Assembly: GCF_001540865.1 (NCBI RefSeq)
Contig: NC_033632.1
Coordinates: 3,232,727-3,296,726, forward strand
Reading direction: 5' to 3'
DNA length: 64,000 bases
From: Ananas comosus
Lineage: Eukaryota > Streptophyta > Magnoliopsida > Poales > Bromeliaceae
A program made the translations under genes and the position numbers. This document shows positions 13,301 to 25,922 of the stretch, in pieces. Below the pieces are notes generated by a model that worked only from the letters and a program-made list of their open reading frames with translations, was not told the DNA's origin and did no database searches. Numbering within the stretch: the first letter of the stretch is position 1; the number at the start of each line of letters is the position of its first letter.

Positions 13301-14856
13301 GGATTTGATGATATCTTATTTCTCAAGTAAATTGCTTTGGGAGTTGGTAAACCTTTCAGCACATTTTTAGTTTGGTCCTCAACCTCTCAGTTGTTATGAT
13401 TGGGCCCCTGAACTTTGCAATCCCTTGCAATCTTAGTTTCTGTTTAATACCTCAATCAACATCTGTGGTAATGCCCATGCCATTGCCCAAGTGAGCAAAG
13501 CAATATTAACCGTTACTATTGAGTACAAAAGTCGCATATCTAACTAAGCGGATATTTCTGTCCATTCTAATTGCGAAATTCAACAGAACAACTATATTGC
13601 AAGTTTGCAATGTAATGCAAATATTACGGGCTTAATTGCACCTATTGCAAGATAGAGGACTAAACTGAAAGTGCCCTAAAAGTCCAGCTCCTCTGCGCAA
13701 TCCAGCTCCTCTGTGCAATCTACCCTCTTTCCTACTAGCTGAAATCCTGACAGATGTATCAACGTATAGATATAATTTCACGACTTTTCTCCTTAGGCAG
13801 TGGTAAATTTCGACAATGACTATGATTAAGGTAGAAATATATGAAGACCCCAACTATAGGACATTCTGAAATAGATCTCACAACTTTATATTTTTGGTTG
13901 ACGCCCCCAACTTTTGCTCATTTTGATTTAGTTCTTTTAGTTAATTGAATTGTGAATTGAGAATCCTGGGGCAGTTGATGGCTCTTTTAGCTATCACCGG
14001 CTGTAACATCAGCTGAAAAGCCACAAGTGCCCTTAACTTAATGGAATTACTATTAAATTTACCGGAGTCCCAATTCAACTGATTGAAATAACACAAATTT
14101 AACCAAGCGAAGGTTAGGGCGGTAACAATAAGGAAATCAAAGGCTGGCGGAAGGTTTATTTCAAAATAGCCAAATAATTTACGGGGTCTTTGTACATTTT
14201 TTATACCACGATGACTAATCTTAGTGGGAGAATGAAAAAAAGTCTAAGAATTGCTTAGGCATTCGAATCCTCAAATTATGAGTGACATTTCCAGCAATTT
14301 TTTGCAGGTATATTTCCATGATATTCCAGACGAGATAATCGAGAACCTGGTATTTTCTCCTCTTGTTCTTATAAGTGATTACTTTAAGATACTTTTCCCT
14401 TTTCCTAGTAATTAGTGCATGTGTATGTGATTGTCTTAGTAGACTGGTTCCAATGATTGTCCAAAATCAGTGAATTAAGGACCAACCAGAGAAGCCTTTT
14501 TTCTTTCAATTTTCTCTTTGATATTTACTTACAAGGTGACAAATAACGAAGTGCTAAACAATTTTAGTAACAACTTTCAATTGATCAGATTGACGAGGGC
14601 ATCGTATTCAATGTGGCGGGTGGCTTGCTGTTAGAACATCCATTAACATTGCCATTTGTTGAAGCAGTCGTTAGTAGCCATCTCATCTCAAAACTCTCGT
14701 AAAATGGCAGTTCTTTAGGGTTTTTAAGCAAACAAAGTCTTATCTAATCTCAGATTAGGGTTTTTGCAGATCGGTGCCAGCGATAGCGTGATGGGACTTC
14801 CGAAGGCTCTCACAGAAAAACTGATTCATGAGGCTTTGCTTCCTCAATCTAGTTGA
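10176..14856 (+). CDS. Maf-like nucleotide pyrophosphatase, 212 aa
   Basis: Nine exons: 10176-10211, 10685-10756, 10841-10915, 11867-11950, 12977-13046, 13135-13226, 14308-14349, 14589-14669 and 14770-14856. All borders are GT-AG and the frame is continuous. Maf signature segments appear in order: KLILGSSSVARKHIL (12-26), SADIDEKGIRRENPDEL (37-53), LITSD (84-88), VHEGIIREKPSSKEEAR, GGHVSTVGSVLV, EIIENLIDEG, NVAGGLLLEHPL and GASDSVMGLPK near the end. Family members hydrolyse non-canonical or modified nucleoside triphosphates to monophosphates plus pyrophosphate (house-cleaning role); the exact substrate cannot be read here. Asp88, the position of the catalytic acid, is retained but followed by Ile at the exon 4/5 junction rather than the usual Gln or Thr. 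Introns 1, 3 and 6 hold MITE-like inserts. Confidence 0.93.
10288..10321 (+). repeat. (TTA)n microsatellite
   Basis: About eleven TTA units in intron 1 of the Maf-like gene, followed by an A-run. Confidence 0.85.
10393..10645. mobile_element. MITE-like element, family 1 copy A
   Basis: Lies in intron 1 of the Maf-like gene. The left end (GACCCCCTCAAATACAGGCC, then ATTTTGAAATA) is repeated inverted at the right end (TATTTCAAAAT, CCTGTAGTTGATTGGGTC), giving about 45 bp of imperfect terminal inverted repeat. No coding capacity. Related ends occur at 13840-14196, 24574-24874 and 39344-39478. Confidence 0.65.
11030..11260. mobile_element. MITE-like inverted-repeat element
   Basis: In intron 3 of the Maf-like gene. 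The left end CAATTTAGTCCTTGAAGTTT is mirrored by AAATTTCAAGGGCTAAACTA at the right, an imperfect inverted repeat of roughly 30 bp. No ORF. It resembles family 1 in layout but the terminal words differ. Confidence 0.45.
13346..13685. mobile_element. MITE-like inverted-repeat element
   Basis: In intron 6 of the Maf-like gene. The left end reads CTTTCAGCACATTTTTAGTT then TGGTCCTCAA; the right end reads AGAGGACTAAACTGAAAGTG, its imperfect inverse. Non-coding. Confidence 0.5.
13840..14196. mobile_element. MITE-like element, family 1 copy B
   Basis: In intron 6 of the Maf-like gene, about 150 bp from the preceding element. The left end GAAGACCCCAACTATAGGAC plus ATTCTGAAATAG is mirrored by TTTATTTCAAAATAG and ACGGGGTCTTTGTAC on the right. 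Same terminal consensus as copies A, C and D. Confidence 0.6.
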
Positions 14857-16088
14857 TTTGTTGAGTGTAACTTCATTTCCTTTCCTTTATTTATCTTATA
14901 GTGCCATAGAATTTCTAACGGCAAATTTATCCCAATAGCATATTGATTGCATGAGTACTGTATTGGCACAGTTCCCTTGTATTGCATTTTGATAAGCATT
15001 AGGCTTATTGCGAATTTTTTGATTTTTATATTGGATAAGGAAAATGGATTCAGATTTTTAGCTTTTGGAAGCCGATCCCCTCAAAATGGACGAATTATCT
15101 TTCTCTTTCTGGCTTTTACTTGTTTATGTCAATTTATTAGGATATGATATGGAATCTTATCACTTTGGTATCAGAGCAGTTTAGATCTAAGTTTGATTGT
15201 GGTGATTAAATTTTGGTGATTAAATTTTGGAAACTTTCGCAGAAGCGCATCATTCTAATTTGTGACAAACTGAAGGGGCTCGCAATCTGAGAATACTACG
15301 AGAGCTGTAATTTTGGTCAGTAGATATGAAATATGTGCAACTGAATCAAATGTGTATCTGAAAAGTGTAGAATTGCAGAGCCACTTCACACTATAAAAGC
15401 AACCACACTGCTTTTATGTGGGACTCTTTTCCCCCTCTCCTTCCTTTTCTTTTCTGCGATGAGCAGCAGCTGCAAGATGAGAGCTCAAAATAAGTATTGC
15501 GTTTTTATATATATAATAATATATATATTGGAAACTGTCAAACACCCAACACACAAGTTTATTTCTTTCTAATTCAAGATAGAAGGAAAACCGTGCCAAA
15601 TCAAAAAATTCAAACCTGGCTCAGTTTTGTCTATTCAACTTTCCGTCATAAACCAAAAGGTCCAAAACCAAACACGTAAGCCCATAGCATGAACACCCAT
15701 TGGCTCGATTTCTGCTTTTCTTTTCCTTTTTTTCCTCAATTCTTTTCTTTTCTCCAGAGAGTTAGGCTACAACTAGGGTGCTCGTGCAGTGAATCAAGAA
15801 AACAGAATTTCCACATATTTTTCGTGAGTCGGCACATAGTTTTTGGCCTTTCAAGTGCCCCATGAAAGTTTATATATATATATAGAACTAGGCTGGAATA
15901 CTATTAATAGCATCAAATTATTAGTACTATTAAGGTTTTAACCCTTGGATTGAAAAATGTGCGATTAGGATGATGTGAGCCGCCTATAGTTGAGTGGGAA
16001 GTTGATTGAATAGTATAATTTAACGGATAAAAATAATCAAATGGTTAAATTTAACAGTGAAAAATTTGATAGCACCATCCCCTTGATG

Positions 16089-16124
<36 letters not shown>

Positions 16125-16535
16125 CCATTGGTGCTTGGTGGTCCCTTTTTTTAACAACAAAAAGAAAAAAAAAAAGAAAAAACAAAATGATTTGTCAATC
16201 GTGTAATCAAATAATGATTACATAATAAACCTTACAAGCTAACACTAATGTAAATTTCAGGTGCCAAACTGTGCATTGAACATCTACATTCATATCAACA
16301 CTGTTCTATACAGAAAACACAGAAAGGTCCCAAAACAGAAGGGAGTCGAAACCATAAAAAAGGAAAAACATATACACACATTCTCTCTCTCTCTCTCTCT
16401 CTCTCTCCTTTTTTTCATACATGAAAATCCACATATTTCAATACTAACAGTCACATCATCTTTTAACAGCTCTTACTAGAAATAAAAAGATTTGTGTAGT
16501 AACCTGCACAGTGAGCTCGATTTCATTTGCTGTCG
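14857..16535. other. Convergent intergenic region
   Basis: Holds the 3' flanks of the Maf-like (+) and BTB (-) genes. Contains a MITE-like element (15907-16092), an (AT)n run (16090-16123), a (CT)n run (16382-16408) and a lone TGGTATCAGAGC word at 15166-15177. No gene was seen. Confidence 0.5.
15907..16092. mobile_element. Short MITE-like element
   Basis: Begins ATAGCATCAAATTATTAGTA and ends with the imperfect inverse (TGATAGCACCA, then TTGATGCTAT), about 30 bp of inverted repeat around 130 bp of unique sequence. It abuts a long (AT)n run, so the right border is uncertain. Confidence 0.5.
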
Positions 16536-19010
16536 TTAAGTTCCGGGGGGCGTGCGGTCAGCTCTCCTGAACCAGGTCTTGAATGCCGCGATCAGGTGTT
16601 GGCAATCGTCGATGTTGCGGGTGGAGAAGGTCAGGCACTGCTGCAGCAGCTCCTGGGCATCCGATACAGGAAGAGTGGATATGATCTGGAGGAACGTTTC
16701 CTCCAACTCTTGGAACACTGATTTGTGCCCGCTCGGAATCGGGGGTATGATGTCGCGGCAAACGTTTAGCACTGGCAGCCAGCTCTTGACGAGCTTCATC
16801 CTCACCTGTTATGAAGGATGATAGGCTTGGATTACAGCTCTATGACGCTCACTATGGTTTAAAAAAATTAGCAACTATGAAAAACCAAGTTAAAAAAAAA
16901 AAACCACCATTAGAATTTTGCGCCCTTGGAATATAAAAAAATAGCATTTCTCCCTCCCTCGATGTTTAGAACTTCAGCACTTAACTGCCTTCCCATCACA
17001 TTTTTAATTTTTTTCATTAAGTTTTAAGGTGAGTTTTTGGTCACCTCAAGGTACACATCCAATAATGAGCTTAATCGCGTATCTTAAGTACATTCAGGTG
17101 AAGCATCAGTAAACTAGCCTCAGCTTTACCTTCCAATTAATCATTTATTTCTTTCTAGAAATAAATCATTTGACTTAGCTGTTCTATCTAACTTCCAAGG
17201 ACACCGAATTTGGTGTATTGGCAAAAAAATGAAGCAATATCAAAGGACAAGTACATTATATTTGGACAGGACTGCGGAATTTGATATCGAAACAGATTTC
17301 ACAATCAAATAATCTTAACATTATTGCAGCATTTACTCGATTCTTATTTCACTAGAGACTTCATGCGGTGATACCGAGCACTTAGTCCTGATTAGTTAGT
17401 TTAGTCTCAGCTAGATGAAATGAATTTCTTTTAATGCAGTGACGATTGATTGGTATTAAAAAAATAAGGAACTACAAAAATGCCGTACATAACTAACCTC
17501 TCGTTATTCTTCGGTGATAAAGAATCAAATAGCAAACATTAATAGTAGCAAACATACAGGAAACATCTTCTGAGAGCTCGCAATATGTATGAGCAACAAT
17601 TAGGAGAATTATGAGGCCCCGCGACCATGATGAGAAATAATTTGGTCCAGGACACTTAACATAGATACGCTGCAGCATCCTAAACCTCAATTTAGATATT
17701 ATAATGGCGAAAATAGCATCATTCATCGCATACGAATCCTAAGTTCCCCAACTAATTTTCACTAAATTTCGCACCTTTAAACAGATCAGCACTTTCCGAA
17801 TTAACTCTCCTTATGATCTATCTACTCTAGAGATGAGATTAGATAAAAATTAGAACAAGATTTTGGAAAACGTCAGTACCTGGCGGGGAGCCAAAGTGGA
17901 TCCTGAGGCGACGGCATTGGCGAGGCGGAAGGTGCAGCGAGTGACGAGCAACGGCAGTCCGGGGGCGATGTTCTTCCAGGCGTCGTCCCTGAGGGTTTTC
18001 TGCAGGTCGGCGGCGAGGGCGACCTGGTCGGCCCACTCGTGCACGGAGCTGTCGGCCAACCGCAGCTCGATCATCCTCTCGATGAGCCAATAGAGGTGCT
18101 TGGTGTTCACCACGGCGGCGTGGAGGTTCAGCCTCTGGATCGCCTCCCTCTCGTCGTTGTCGCCCGACACGCGCAGGTCGGGGCTCGCGTACTTCCCCAT
18201 CAGCTCCTTCACGGTGTCCAGGCTCGCCAGGAACGCCCCGTCCAGAACCCTCCGGACGGAATCTCGGGACGAGTGCTCCCTCAGGAGCTTCGCGACGAAG
18301 GCCTTAATGGTGGCGACACTGGGGTGGCTGTGGATCGCCGAGCTGATGAGGCCGCGGAGCATGTCCTCGGACGCGGCGCTGCAGCGATGGCCGGCCGGGG
18401 AGGAGATGCGCGCGAGGAGGTCGCGGGAGTCGTCGGAGGGGAGGAAGGGGGCGATGGAGAGGACCTCGTCCTCCTCCTCCTCGGTCCAGGGCACGGCCTC
18501 GAGGAAGCGGACGCAGGCGCGGGCGCACTCGTCGCAGACGAGCTCGAGCGCCACGCGGAGCATCTCGATCGCGTCGGACGCCGAGGGGATGCCCCCGGAG
18601 AAGTCGAGCGTGTGGAGGAGGCGGAGCACGGCGACGTAAGCGTCGAAGGGGCGCCGGCGCCGGCGCACCGCGGCGGCGGCGGCGGAGGAGGAGACTCTGT
18701 AGGTCAGGTGATCGGAGGGGCTCGCCGCCCACCGGCCGGAGAGGAGGGCGTCGAAGTAGCGGGAGCGGCGGAGCGCGGCGGAGTGGAGGTGGAGGTCGAG
18801 GGACAGGGCCGAGTCTCCGCCGCCGCCGTCGCCGGAGAAGGAGTCGGGTTCGGGGTCGAAGAGGAGGCGGAGGAGGACGTCGGCGGTGGCGGGGTCGTTG
18901 AAGCCCCCCGGGACAGGGGGAGGGGGAGGGAAGAGATGCTCCGTTACGGTTCCGTCGGCGCAGCTGAGGCGGCCGCTGCTCCCGACGCGGTGCCGCTTCC
19001 GCAGAGACAT
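16536..19010 (-). CDS. BTB/POZ domain protein, At1g63850 type, 466 aa
   Basis: Two exons, 17880-19010 and 16536-16805, joined phase 0 by a GT-AG intron (CCGCCAG donor; last exon begins VRMKLVKSWLPVL). I chose the start MSLRKRHRV at 19010 because the upstream in-frame extension (MCATLPLL...) looks like translated leader. Residues about 38-165 form the BTB/POZ fold (FNDPATADVLLRLL, DLHLHSAALRRSRYFDALLS), with low-complexity Gly/Arg/Ala insertions typical of GC-rich monocot exons. An alpha-helical C-terminal region follows, carrying family segments FLEAVPWTEEEEDEV, EAIQRLNLHAAVV, DAWKNIAPGLP and SDAQELLQQCLTFSTRN. BTB proteins of this kind may be substrate adaptors for CUL3 ubiquitin ligases; that role is inferred from the domain. 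Strong GC bias creates long shadow ORFs on both strands. Confidence 0.93.
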
Positions 19011-19103
19011 GGGGAGTACCCGGGCTAACGGCGTCCAGTAACGGCGGAGAGAAAGGGAAAGGGGAAGAGTGTAGAGAAAGAGCAAGGGGAGGGTTGCGCA
19101 CAC

Positions 19104-20260
19104 GAAGGGGAAATGAATCCGGGAGAAGGGTAGTTTCGTAATTACAGTGGGGGTGACGGTGACGTTCGGAACGGGGTAACAGTGTCGGCGTAACGGGATT
19201 CGGAACGCGATTTCGAACCAGGCAAAGGGGACACGTGGAGCTCCACGGGACGGTGCGTTTGGGAACGCACGTTTCGAAGAGGGTCGTCGGGAAGATTCTG
19301 AACGAGTATGGGCGTTGGATCGTGGATGGACGGTGGATGCAACCTAGGGGTAGCTTCGGAAGGTTTTGTTCGCGTGTAGATGCGACGTCGCAATTGGGAT
19401 AAGGCCCAGGCGAATAGATTTTTCTTACTACAATAGTACAAGTTAATGCCCCCATTTATTTATTTATTCATTCATTAAGCTTACTATTTCTGCTACAAGT
19501 TACTATCCTCTTTAATTTCTAATTTAAATTTAAACTATAATCCACATAAATTTTAAATTTTTTAATTAAAAAATAAATATTCAAATATTTTGTATGTTTT
19601 AGGAAAGAGTTAATTATAATATATAACTTAATTATACTATACTATAATGTATTTTATACCTTTTAGCTTTTTATTTTAACCTTTTTTTTGTCAAAAGCAT
19701 CACTAAATTTTTTTTAATCCCTACACTACAAACAATAAATTTATAATTTATAATTTTACATAAAAAATATTAAATTACATTGATAACGAATTACATAGTA
19801 CATATTCATTCAACTTATTTAACATAAAAAATAATAAAACTCTTAAAAGAAGCTTTTAATTTATCTATCATAAAATTTATTTCATATTTTTTTCAACAAT
19901 TTAACCGGTGCTTCTTAATTAAGTTTTTAATTTTTGTTTCGAATAATAAATTTATTAATAATACCAAAGCGATTTGCGAGAATTTTTTTTCGCAATATCT
20001 ACAGTAAAAAATGGAAGAAAATAAAATAAAATATAAATACAATGCAAAAACAAATAAAATATAATAATTCAGTAATATTTTTAAAATAAAAAATAATATA
20101 ATATAGCAACATAAAATAAAACTAAATTATAATATAATCTAGCTTTAGAACAATTATGCCCTGCACCATTTCTAAAAACAAAGACAATTACTTTATGGTG
20201 TATAGTATTTATATCTCAAATTTAAAATTCAACGTCCAAAATATAATCTAACCTAACACA
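19104..20260. other. BTB promoter side, then AT-rich intergenic DNA
   Basis: 19104-19440 is GC-rich and probably the BTB gene promoter and leader; an ORF on the minus strand there has no recognisable domain. From 19450 to 20260 the sequence is extremely AT-rich with no gene. Confidence 0.5.
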
Positions 20261-20261
20261 A

Positions 20262-20340
20262 AGCCGGACCTTGGCGGGCTCGAACCGCCAACCTCCCAAG
20301 AATGAGGTCCCTGGGCGCTCTTGCCATTTTTGAGCTTAAA
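20262..20340 (-). ncRNA. tRNA-derived fragment (SINE head or tRNA pseudogene)
   Basis: On the minus strand there is an A-box-like AAGCTCAAAAATGG, then an anticodon-arm-like hairpin ACCTC/GAGGT, then a perfect T-arm (GGCGG TTCGAGC CCGCC) with the B box GGTTCGAGCCC. The 5' half of the acceptor stem does not pair with the 3' half and the anticodon loop is one base too long. This is therefore a decayed tRNA or the head of a tRNA-derived SINE, not a working tRNA. Confidence 0.5.
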
Positions 20341-20344
20341 GATC

Positions 20345-23300
20345 CACAGATAACGAAATTAGATCCTTATTTCCCAGGTCGCACAATGCGACGCACACGT
20401 GGGAAAAACGCAAGTTCTCTAGTACCATTTATTCTGTTATTGTTGATTAATTCACCACATTAACTACATTACCCTACTTAATTTAATCATGTTGCTGTTT
20501 AATGTCCTATAATAATATGATTCTTAAAAGAGACGATAAACAGCATTTCCCCCCTGATGGCCGTGGGCCTTCCAACAACATCCTGTGAGGGCATATTCAA
20601 GGAAATCATTTTTTTTAATCCCAAAAACCTGCATCTGGATATTCGATTTGAGCAATTGAATAACTTCCGCTCTCTAAAATCCAATAGAAATAGCAAACTT
20701 ATCAACAAGTCACATCTCTCACAGCATAATGGTTATACTCCCACCAAAAGTTAGTGGAAAAAAATAGAAACCACTCAGATGTACCAACCAAAACATTTTG
20801 ATTTGAAAAACTCCTAGATGAATGGCCATTTAACACCATGAAACATAAAATAGTACAGTTGTCACATACCTGTTTAAGCACTCAAAATACACCAGTAACG
20901 TAGGTAGAAACATTAGTAACAGCATAAGCGCACAACATAATAATGTAGGTAGATAGATTGCTCACCATAAAGCAGCACAATCGATAGGGCATAAAAATTC
21001 AAAAGGAGTTATAAGAGCAGCGTGCAATAGAATGAATGTTTCAAAGCGGCGGCAATGAACTTGCAACAAATTATTTCTAAACCCACGCAAAGATCACATG
21101 AAATCTACCTCATAGAATGAAAATGTGATGATAGAGAAACTTAGCAATTATGCCAATCGCTTCTGTACCTGTGGAGATTACTAATTGATAGCACATAAGG
21201 TTTAGAAAACACTGAACAAGCCAAGATAAAATTTTGAACGCCAACCACAAAAGTAACAAATGAAATGAATGACCAACTCAACTACAATAAGCTCTGCTAG
21301 AGAGCCTGGCAACGGATAACTAAACAAAGTGCATTTATGAAAACCAAAATTCAAAATGGACAAAGTGGAGTGACTAATGAGAATAGTCCTAATACACCAG
21401 ACTACTTGCAACGAAAAGGAGGAACCATTTTGTAAATACACAAGGAGGTGCCGCAACAACTCAGTTATGAATTGATGCCGTCATGCCAGAAACAAAGACT
21501 TTACAAGAATGAAAGAGGGACTGAAATGCACGATCAAATAGGAAGGGGTAAAAAATGGCCATGCTAAGAATGAGAAATAACAGTTTCATATCTACCTACA
21601 TTAAATAAATTAATGAGCTAAGAAATACCTCAGTTTTCAATTCTTGAAAGTGAAGCTCTTCCGCAAGGTGTTAAAATAGTTGTCAGTCAACACCGACATA
21701 GAGAAGTGAAGGCTTGCGTATACTAAATTATAGCGATAATTTTCAAAACAGGGTTTCAACTGAATCAAAGCATACAAAAAAGGAAATTTATTGGGGTTTG
21801 ATGATTTGCCTTATAGGCGCATCCAACTGGTCTACCAAATCCAAAACCAGTAACAAACCTTCTTACCCCTCGTGAAATCCCACCTTAAAAACCACATTCA
21901 AATCTAGTTTCCAACACAAGAAAAAACAGAGAGAAACCAATAACAAAAAACAAATGATAGCATCCTCACCGCATGACCAATATCCAGTTCTCTTAACTAG
22001 TCGAACAAGAGACCGCAGGTGTATATCTACCAATAAACAATGAGCTAACTTCATGATCCACATGCAGTATCCGTAGTTCTTGAGATGAAGCATGCACAAA
22101 TAACCTTGGAAGTTATAGCCACCTCCATCTACGGAGAGGAGCATAAGATTATCTGGAGACAAAAAAAATATCTGATCTGTCACAAAAAATATATCAATAT
22201 GTAAAAAAATGAATAACTAGCAATATCAAAATTTGATAATGATAAGAGATATGAGACGAAGTAATCAGTACCATAACAAAGATTGCAACAAGCCACCAGC
22301 TACGACAAAGATGACCTCATGTCTTCCTGATCCACCTCGATAGAATTGGACCACATAGGATGAAAGGGCCTCGATCAACAATTTCTTGGATAAGAAAGTT
22401 TAAACTCATGCAATACCCATATAGCTGTGTCTCTAACATTGAACTATGATCGTAGAAATTTCATCCATCCATCCGGCGCACCCCAATAACCTGCAATAAC
22501 AACCCACCCAAGGCAAGAGGAACATAGATCAGAAAAAATCACTTTAACATGAAAAATTGGAATAAATATCCAAAGAACTAAAGTAACAGGATAATAGAAG
22601 AATATAACAACAAGTCTTACAGTAGAATCTTTCATCCACTTGTGCAATACCACCTTGGAGTGATCAATCCTGTTTATAATTATCAGGTACATGCAGCGAA
22701 TTTATTTTACAGCAACAAGCATAATTCTGTGCACCAAGACTGTCGCTGAAAAGCTCCTTCTCCCTCGTTGTTGATTACACCAAGCTGATGTGAGACTAAG
22801 AAGTACAAAATATATAGTCCAGCCGACTGTACCGAGCTCAACAACCGATACAGAAAACATTTATAGAGTAAACTACAATATAAAAGTCACTACAAAAACT
22901 CACAATACAATTGATAACAAAGACGATACAAGTAAAAAAAAAAGGCAGAGATGCACATTTCACAGAGATGTTAGATGTAAGAAGAAAACCAGCCATACGA
23001 TATGAAAGGAACGAAAGCAGAAATGACAGTTACAAGGTCAATCAGCTTTTCGACCATGATAGCTTCTTAACACTGCAATATCTTGAGTAGAGTTATCGAT
23101 AGCTTTTGCACAAGAGTTGCATGAGCAGAAGTTTTTTTTTTCCCGAGTTACAACAACCTTTAAATAGAATGCTCTCAATAGTATCATTCTCAGGTTAAAT
23201 ATGGTGAGACATTCTAAGGTTATATATAGTGAGAATGAAATGTCAAAAACCTTTGTGCATGTCCCTGTGGGAGTCAAATGACTGGTCTGTGGAAGTAAAT

Positions 23301-25890
23301 TTCCAAACCATGAGAAAAGAGTCTTTAAGTTCAGGCAGAACAGGGTGCAGAACTCGAGTTCTAAGAAACATACTTCCACACTTCATACATTCCCATCAAC
23401 CAAACACCCTGTAAAGTGAAAGATAAAAGCTCCAAATTAGATTAATTGCTTTTCTATGAACCAAAAGCCCAATTTAGCCCCCAATTAGATTAGTTGCTTT
23501 TTCTGTGAGCCAAAAGCCCAATTTTGCCAAATGCTTCAGATACTTTTGTCGCCAAACACATGGCTGCTCAAATAAAGAAAATGGGGATAATCAGACAGAC
23601 CCTTATGGGCATAATTGCACCTACACTCTGTGTATATTTTGAGGCCAGCGGATCTATACTACCCACAGTGCAAGGAACTTAAACAGGTGACTTCCAAATG
23701 GTGTTACCAAAATTCTTCCGAATGGCATTGCTTGATCACTGTCCGTTATTTACCGCACAGGAGAAGAGATAGGCTTTTGCTCACATTCCCATGAAAAACT
23801 TTCACACGTGCACCTAACATTAGGCAACTTTTACATCAAAATAACTCTCTTCATGTGATATAAGGGCAAGATCAGCATAATCATTAAAGACACCAAATAT
23901 GATATACCATGCTGATAGACACTTTTAACTTGAACATGAGGTTCAAATAATACTAAAGATAATATACCATGTTCTGCAAGTGGAAAAGATTCAGAAAATG
24001 CCAGATTTGGCAAGGACCATTTGTAGAAATCAGTTTTGTATAGGCTATTAAGCAAATATGGAAAATTAGGAAGCTAATCACACTAGATCATTGTTCACAT
24101 GGAATAGGAATGGCACTAGTCAAATTAATTAATTGCAGAATCATAGAGACAAAACAATAAAGCCGTATAAGTTAACGTTGACAGTGTGTTTATTTCACTG
24201 AAAGTGGAGAGAGGTGAAATAGTTTCCAGCCAAATACCCACTTCCATTGTTTGGTTACCCGTAACTTCACATTCCGCCGAAACTCAAAATTCCCAAAATA
24301 GCACAACAAACTTCGGCCGACCCGAGGCCAATCTCATTTACGAAAAAGACTTGAGAACAAAATAATAAAATACTAACTCATCTCTCATCTCTCACACCTC
24401 CAGCTTTTACGTCATTTATTCCTACCACATAAACAATAGAACTAAAAAACTTCAATTCCGCAGCTATCCAAGCAAATAAAAGTAAATTTCATCTGAACTC
24501 TAGTTCACCCAAAAATCTATTCACTTTTGGTGAAACAACGGCCGGGAGGAAAAAATCATGCTGCTCTTGTGCACGAAGTAAGACCCCTCAACTATATGCC
24601 ATTTTAGAATAAACCCAACTAATTTCCTCTTAATCAACAGTTTGATTTTTTTTTTTTTTTTGTGGGTCCTTCTAATCCGAGTTATTTCTATAAAATATCA
24701 CAGGGATTTTGACAATTTAACATTCTTTTAATTCTTAACACCTGATAGATGAAGGGACTATTAATTTTAACAAATCTCTAATTAAAAAATCTCTAACTAA
24801 AATCTAGGGGAAAAAACTCAAATTAAAAGCCTGTTCCAAAATGGCCTATAATTGAGGAAGGATCTCTACGCTTCTTTACAAGTAAAAATCGATTGTACCT
24901 CGCATCACAACCTGTATTCAGAGGAGCTCCTCGTGCTGCTGATGTAAAAACTGTAAAGAGCCATCAAGAGAAAAGGAAAAGGGAAAAAAAGAGGAGGAGG
25001 CACCAACAAGTGGGGAGGAACCTGGGTTTTAAAATAACCCACCCATACGATCCTCCCCAAAACACACGCAAAAAAGAAAATTTTATTAGGGTTTTGGTGA
25101 CCTGCCATGCGAGCGCACCCAACATGGCAAAGGTCGGTAGTAGAACAAAGGAAACCGAGTACAACAAAAAAACAAAAAGAGGAAAAAGACACAAATAAAT
25201 ACCATTGTAATACCAATATTTACCTCGCCCTCGATGAAACCCTAGTAACCCCTTCTCCCTACATAATAGGAGAATTTTATACTTAATAATCAAATCATGC
25301 GACAAAGCTTACAATTCACAGCATCGTCCACATCCATGAGCGTCCGCGTAGAAAAGTATTACACGAATCACCGCATATAGACCTTCTAGTGCCCCCCAAT
25401 TCCCGTAGATCTAGCGCTTTGATCTCGGAACCGCGTCCGTACGGCGAGACCAATTGCAGAATCGATCGTCCACAATACTAAAAAACTTCGGATCTGTCAT
25501 AAATCAAAGAAAAAACGTAACAAAAGAGCAAAAGAAATTAGGTTTTTGTTTTTTTTACTCTACATGATTAGAACGAGATTTCGATAGGGATTTCACGAAC
25601 TAGGGCAAAAGGAACATAGAGAGATCGGAAAATTCGAAGATACGAAGAGGATCGAAGCAATTAAAGAGATACAGCGATATTAATAGAAACAATCGACGAA
25701 AATACAAAAATACCTGTATGGTATCTTTAAACATAGCAGATTCGTCAAAATTTAAACAAAAATAAGATAAAATTTGAGTACAATTCCTCCTAAGAAAAAA
25801 AAAAAAAAAGGGAATCAGAGGAGGAATGGAAAAAGGACGAGGAAAAGATAAAGGGCAAAGTTCGGAGGAGAGAGAAACCCTAGACACGGC
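20345..25890 (-). other. Possible multi-exon non-coding transcript region
   Basis: No protein gene is recognisable across 5.5 kb on either strand. The minus strand has a good TATA box at 25915-25922, telo-box-like CTAGGGTTT just downstream, and a plausible first exon ending CATACAG|GTATTT at 25712. A GC-richer island at 25310-25480 is preceded by a TTTTTTAG acceptor on the minus strand, and several CAG|GT-type junctions lie further down (for example near 21170 and 21630). ORFs of 60-113 codons exist but look like chance. It may be a long non-coding RNA, a gene whose coding exons I cannot see, or untranscribed DNA. Confidence 0.3.
24574..24874. mobile_element. MITE-like element, family 1 copy C
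   Basis: The left end AAGACCCCTCAACTATATGC plus CATTTTAGAATAA is mirrored by CCAAAATGGCCTATAATTGA then GGAAGGATCTC. Same consensus as copies A, B and D. A T-run of about 16 bp lies inside. Confidence 0.6.
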
Positions 25891-25914
25891 AACGCGATGA
25901 GATGACAAGGCTCC

Positions 25915-25922
25915 TATTTATA
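25915..25922 (-). promoter_or_regulatory. TATA box, divergent from the LIKE-COV gene
   Basis: The minus strand reads CTATAAATAG. It points left, 280 bp from the LIKE-COV start codon on the other strand, so the 25.9-26.2 kb interval could be a two-way promoter. Confidence 0.45.

Noticed and set aside
15166..15177. TGGTATCAGAGC, the initiator-Met tRNA primer-binding word of LTR retrotransposons
   Set aside because: No LTR ending before it, no polypurine tract and no gag/pol frames nearby; a 12-mer alone is weak.
18039..19028. 329-codon ORF on the plus strand
   Set aside because: Antisense shadow of BTB exon 1. The composition (Gly/Glu/Val/Arg repeats) follows from GC-rich codons, and the sense frame has clear BTB family motifs.
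18304..19455. 383-codon minus-strand ORF in another frame of the BTB exon
   Set aside because: Arg/Pro-rich translation of GC-rich DNA overlapping the supported BTB frame; no domain.
21863..22183. 106-codon minus-strand ORF with an open frame ending near a GT donor
   Set aside because: Cys/Leu/Phe-rich with no recognisable family. Not enough to call a coding exon; kept only as part of the possible non-coding transcript.
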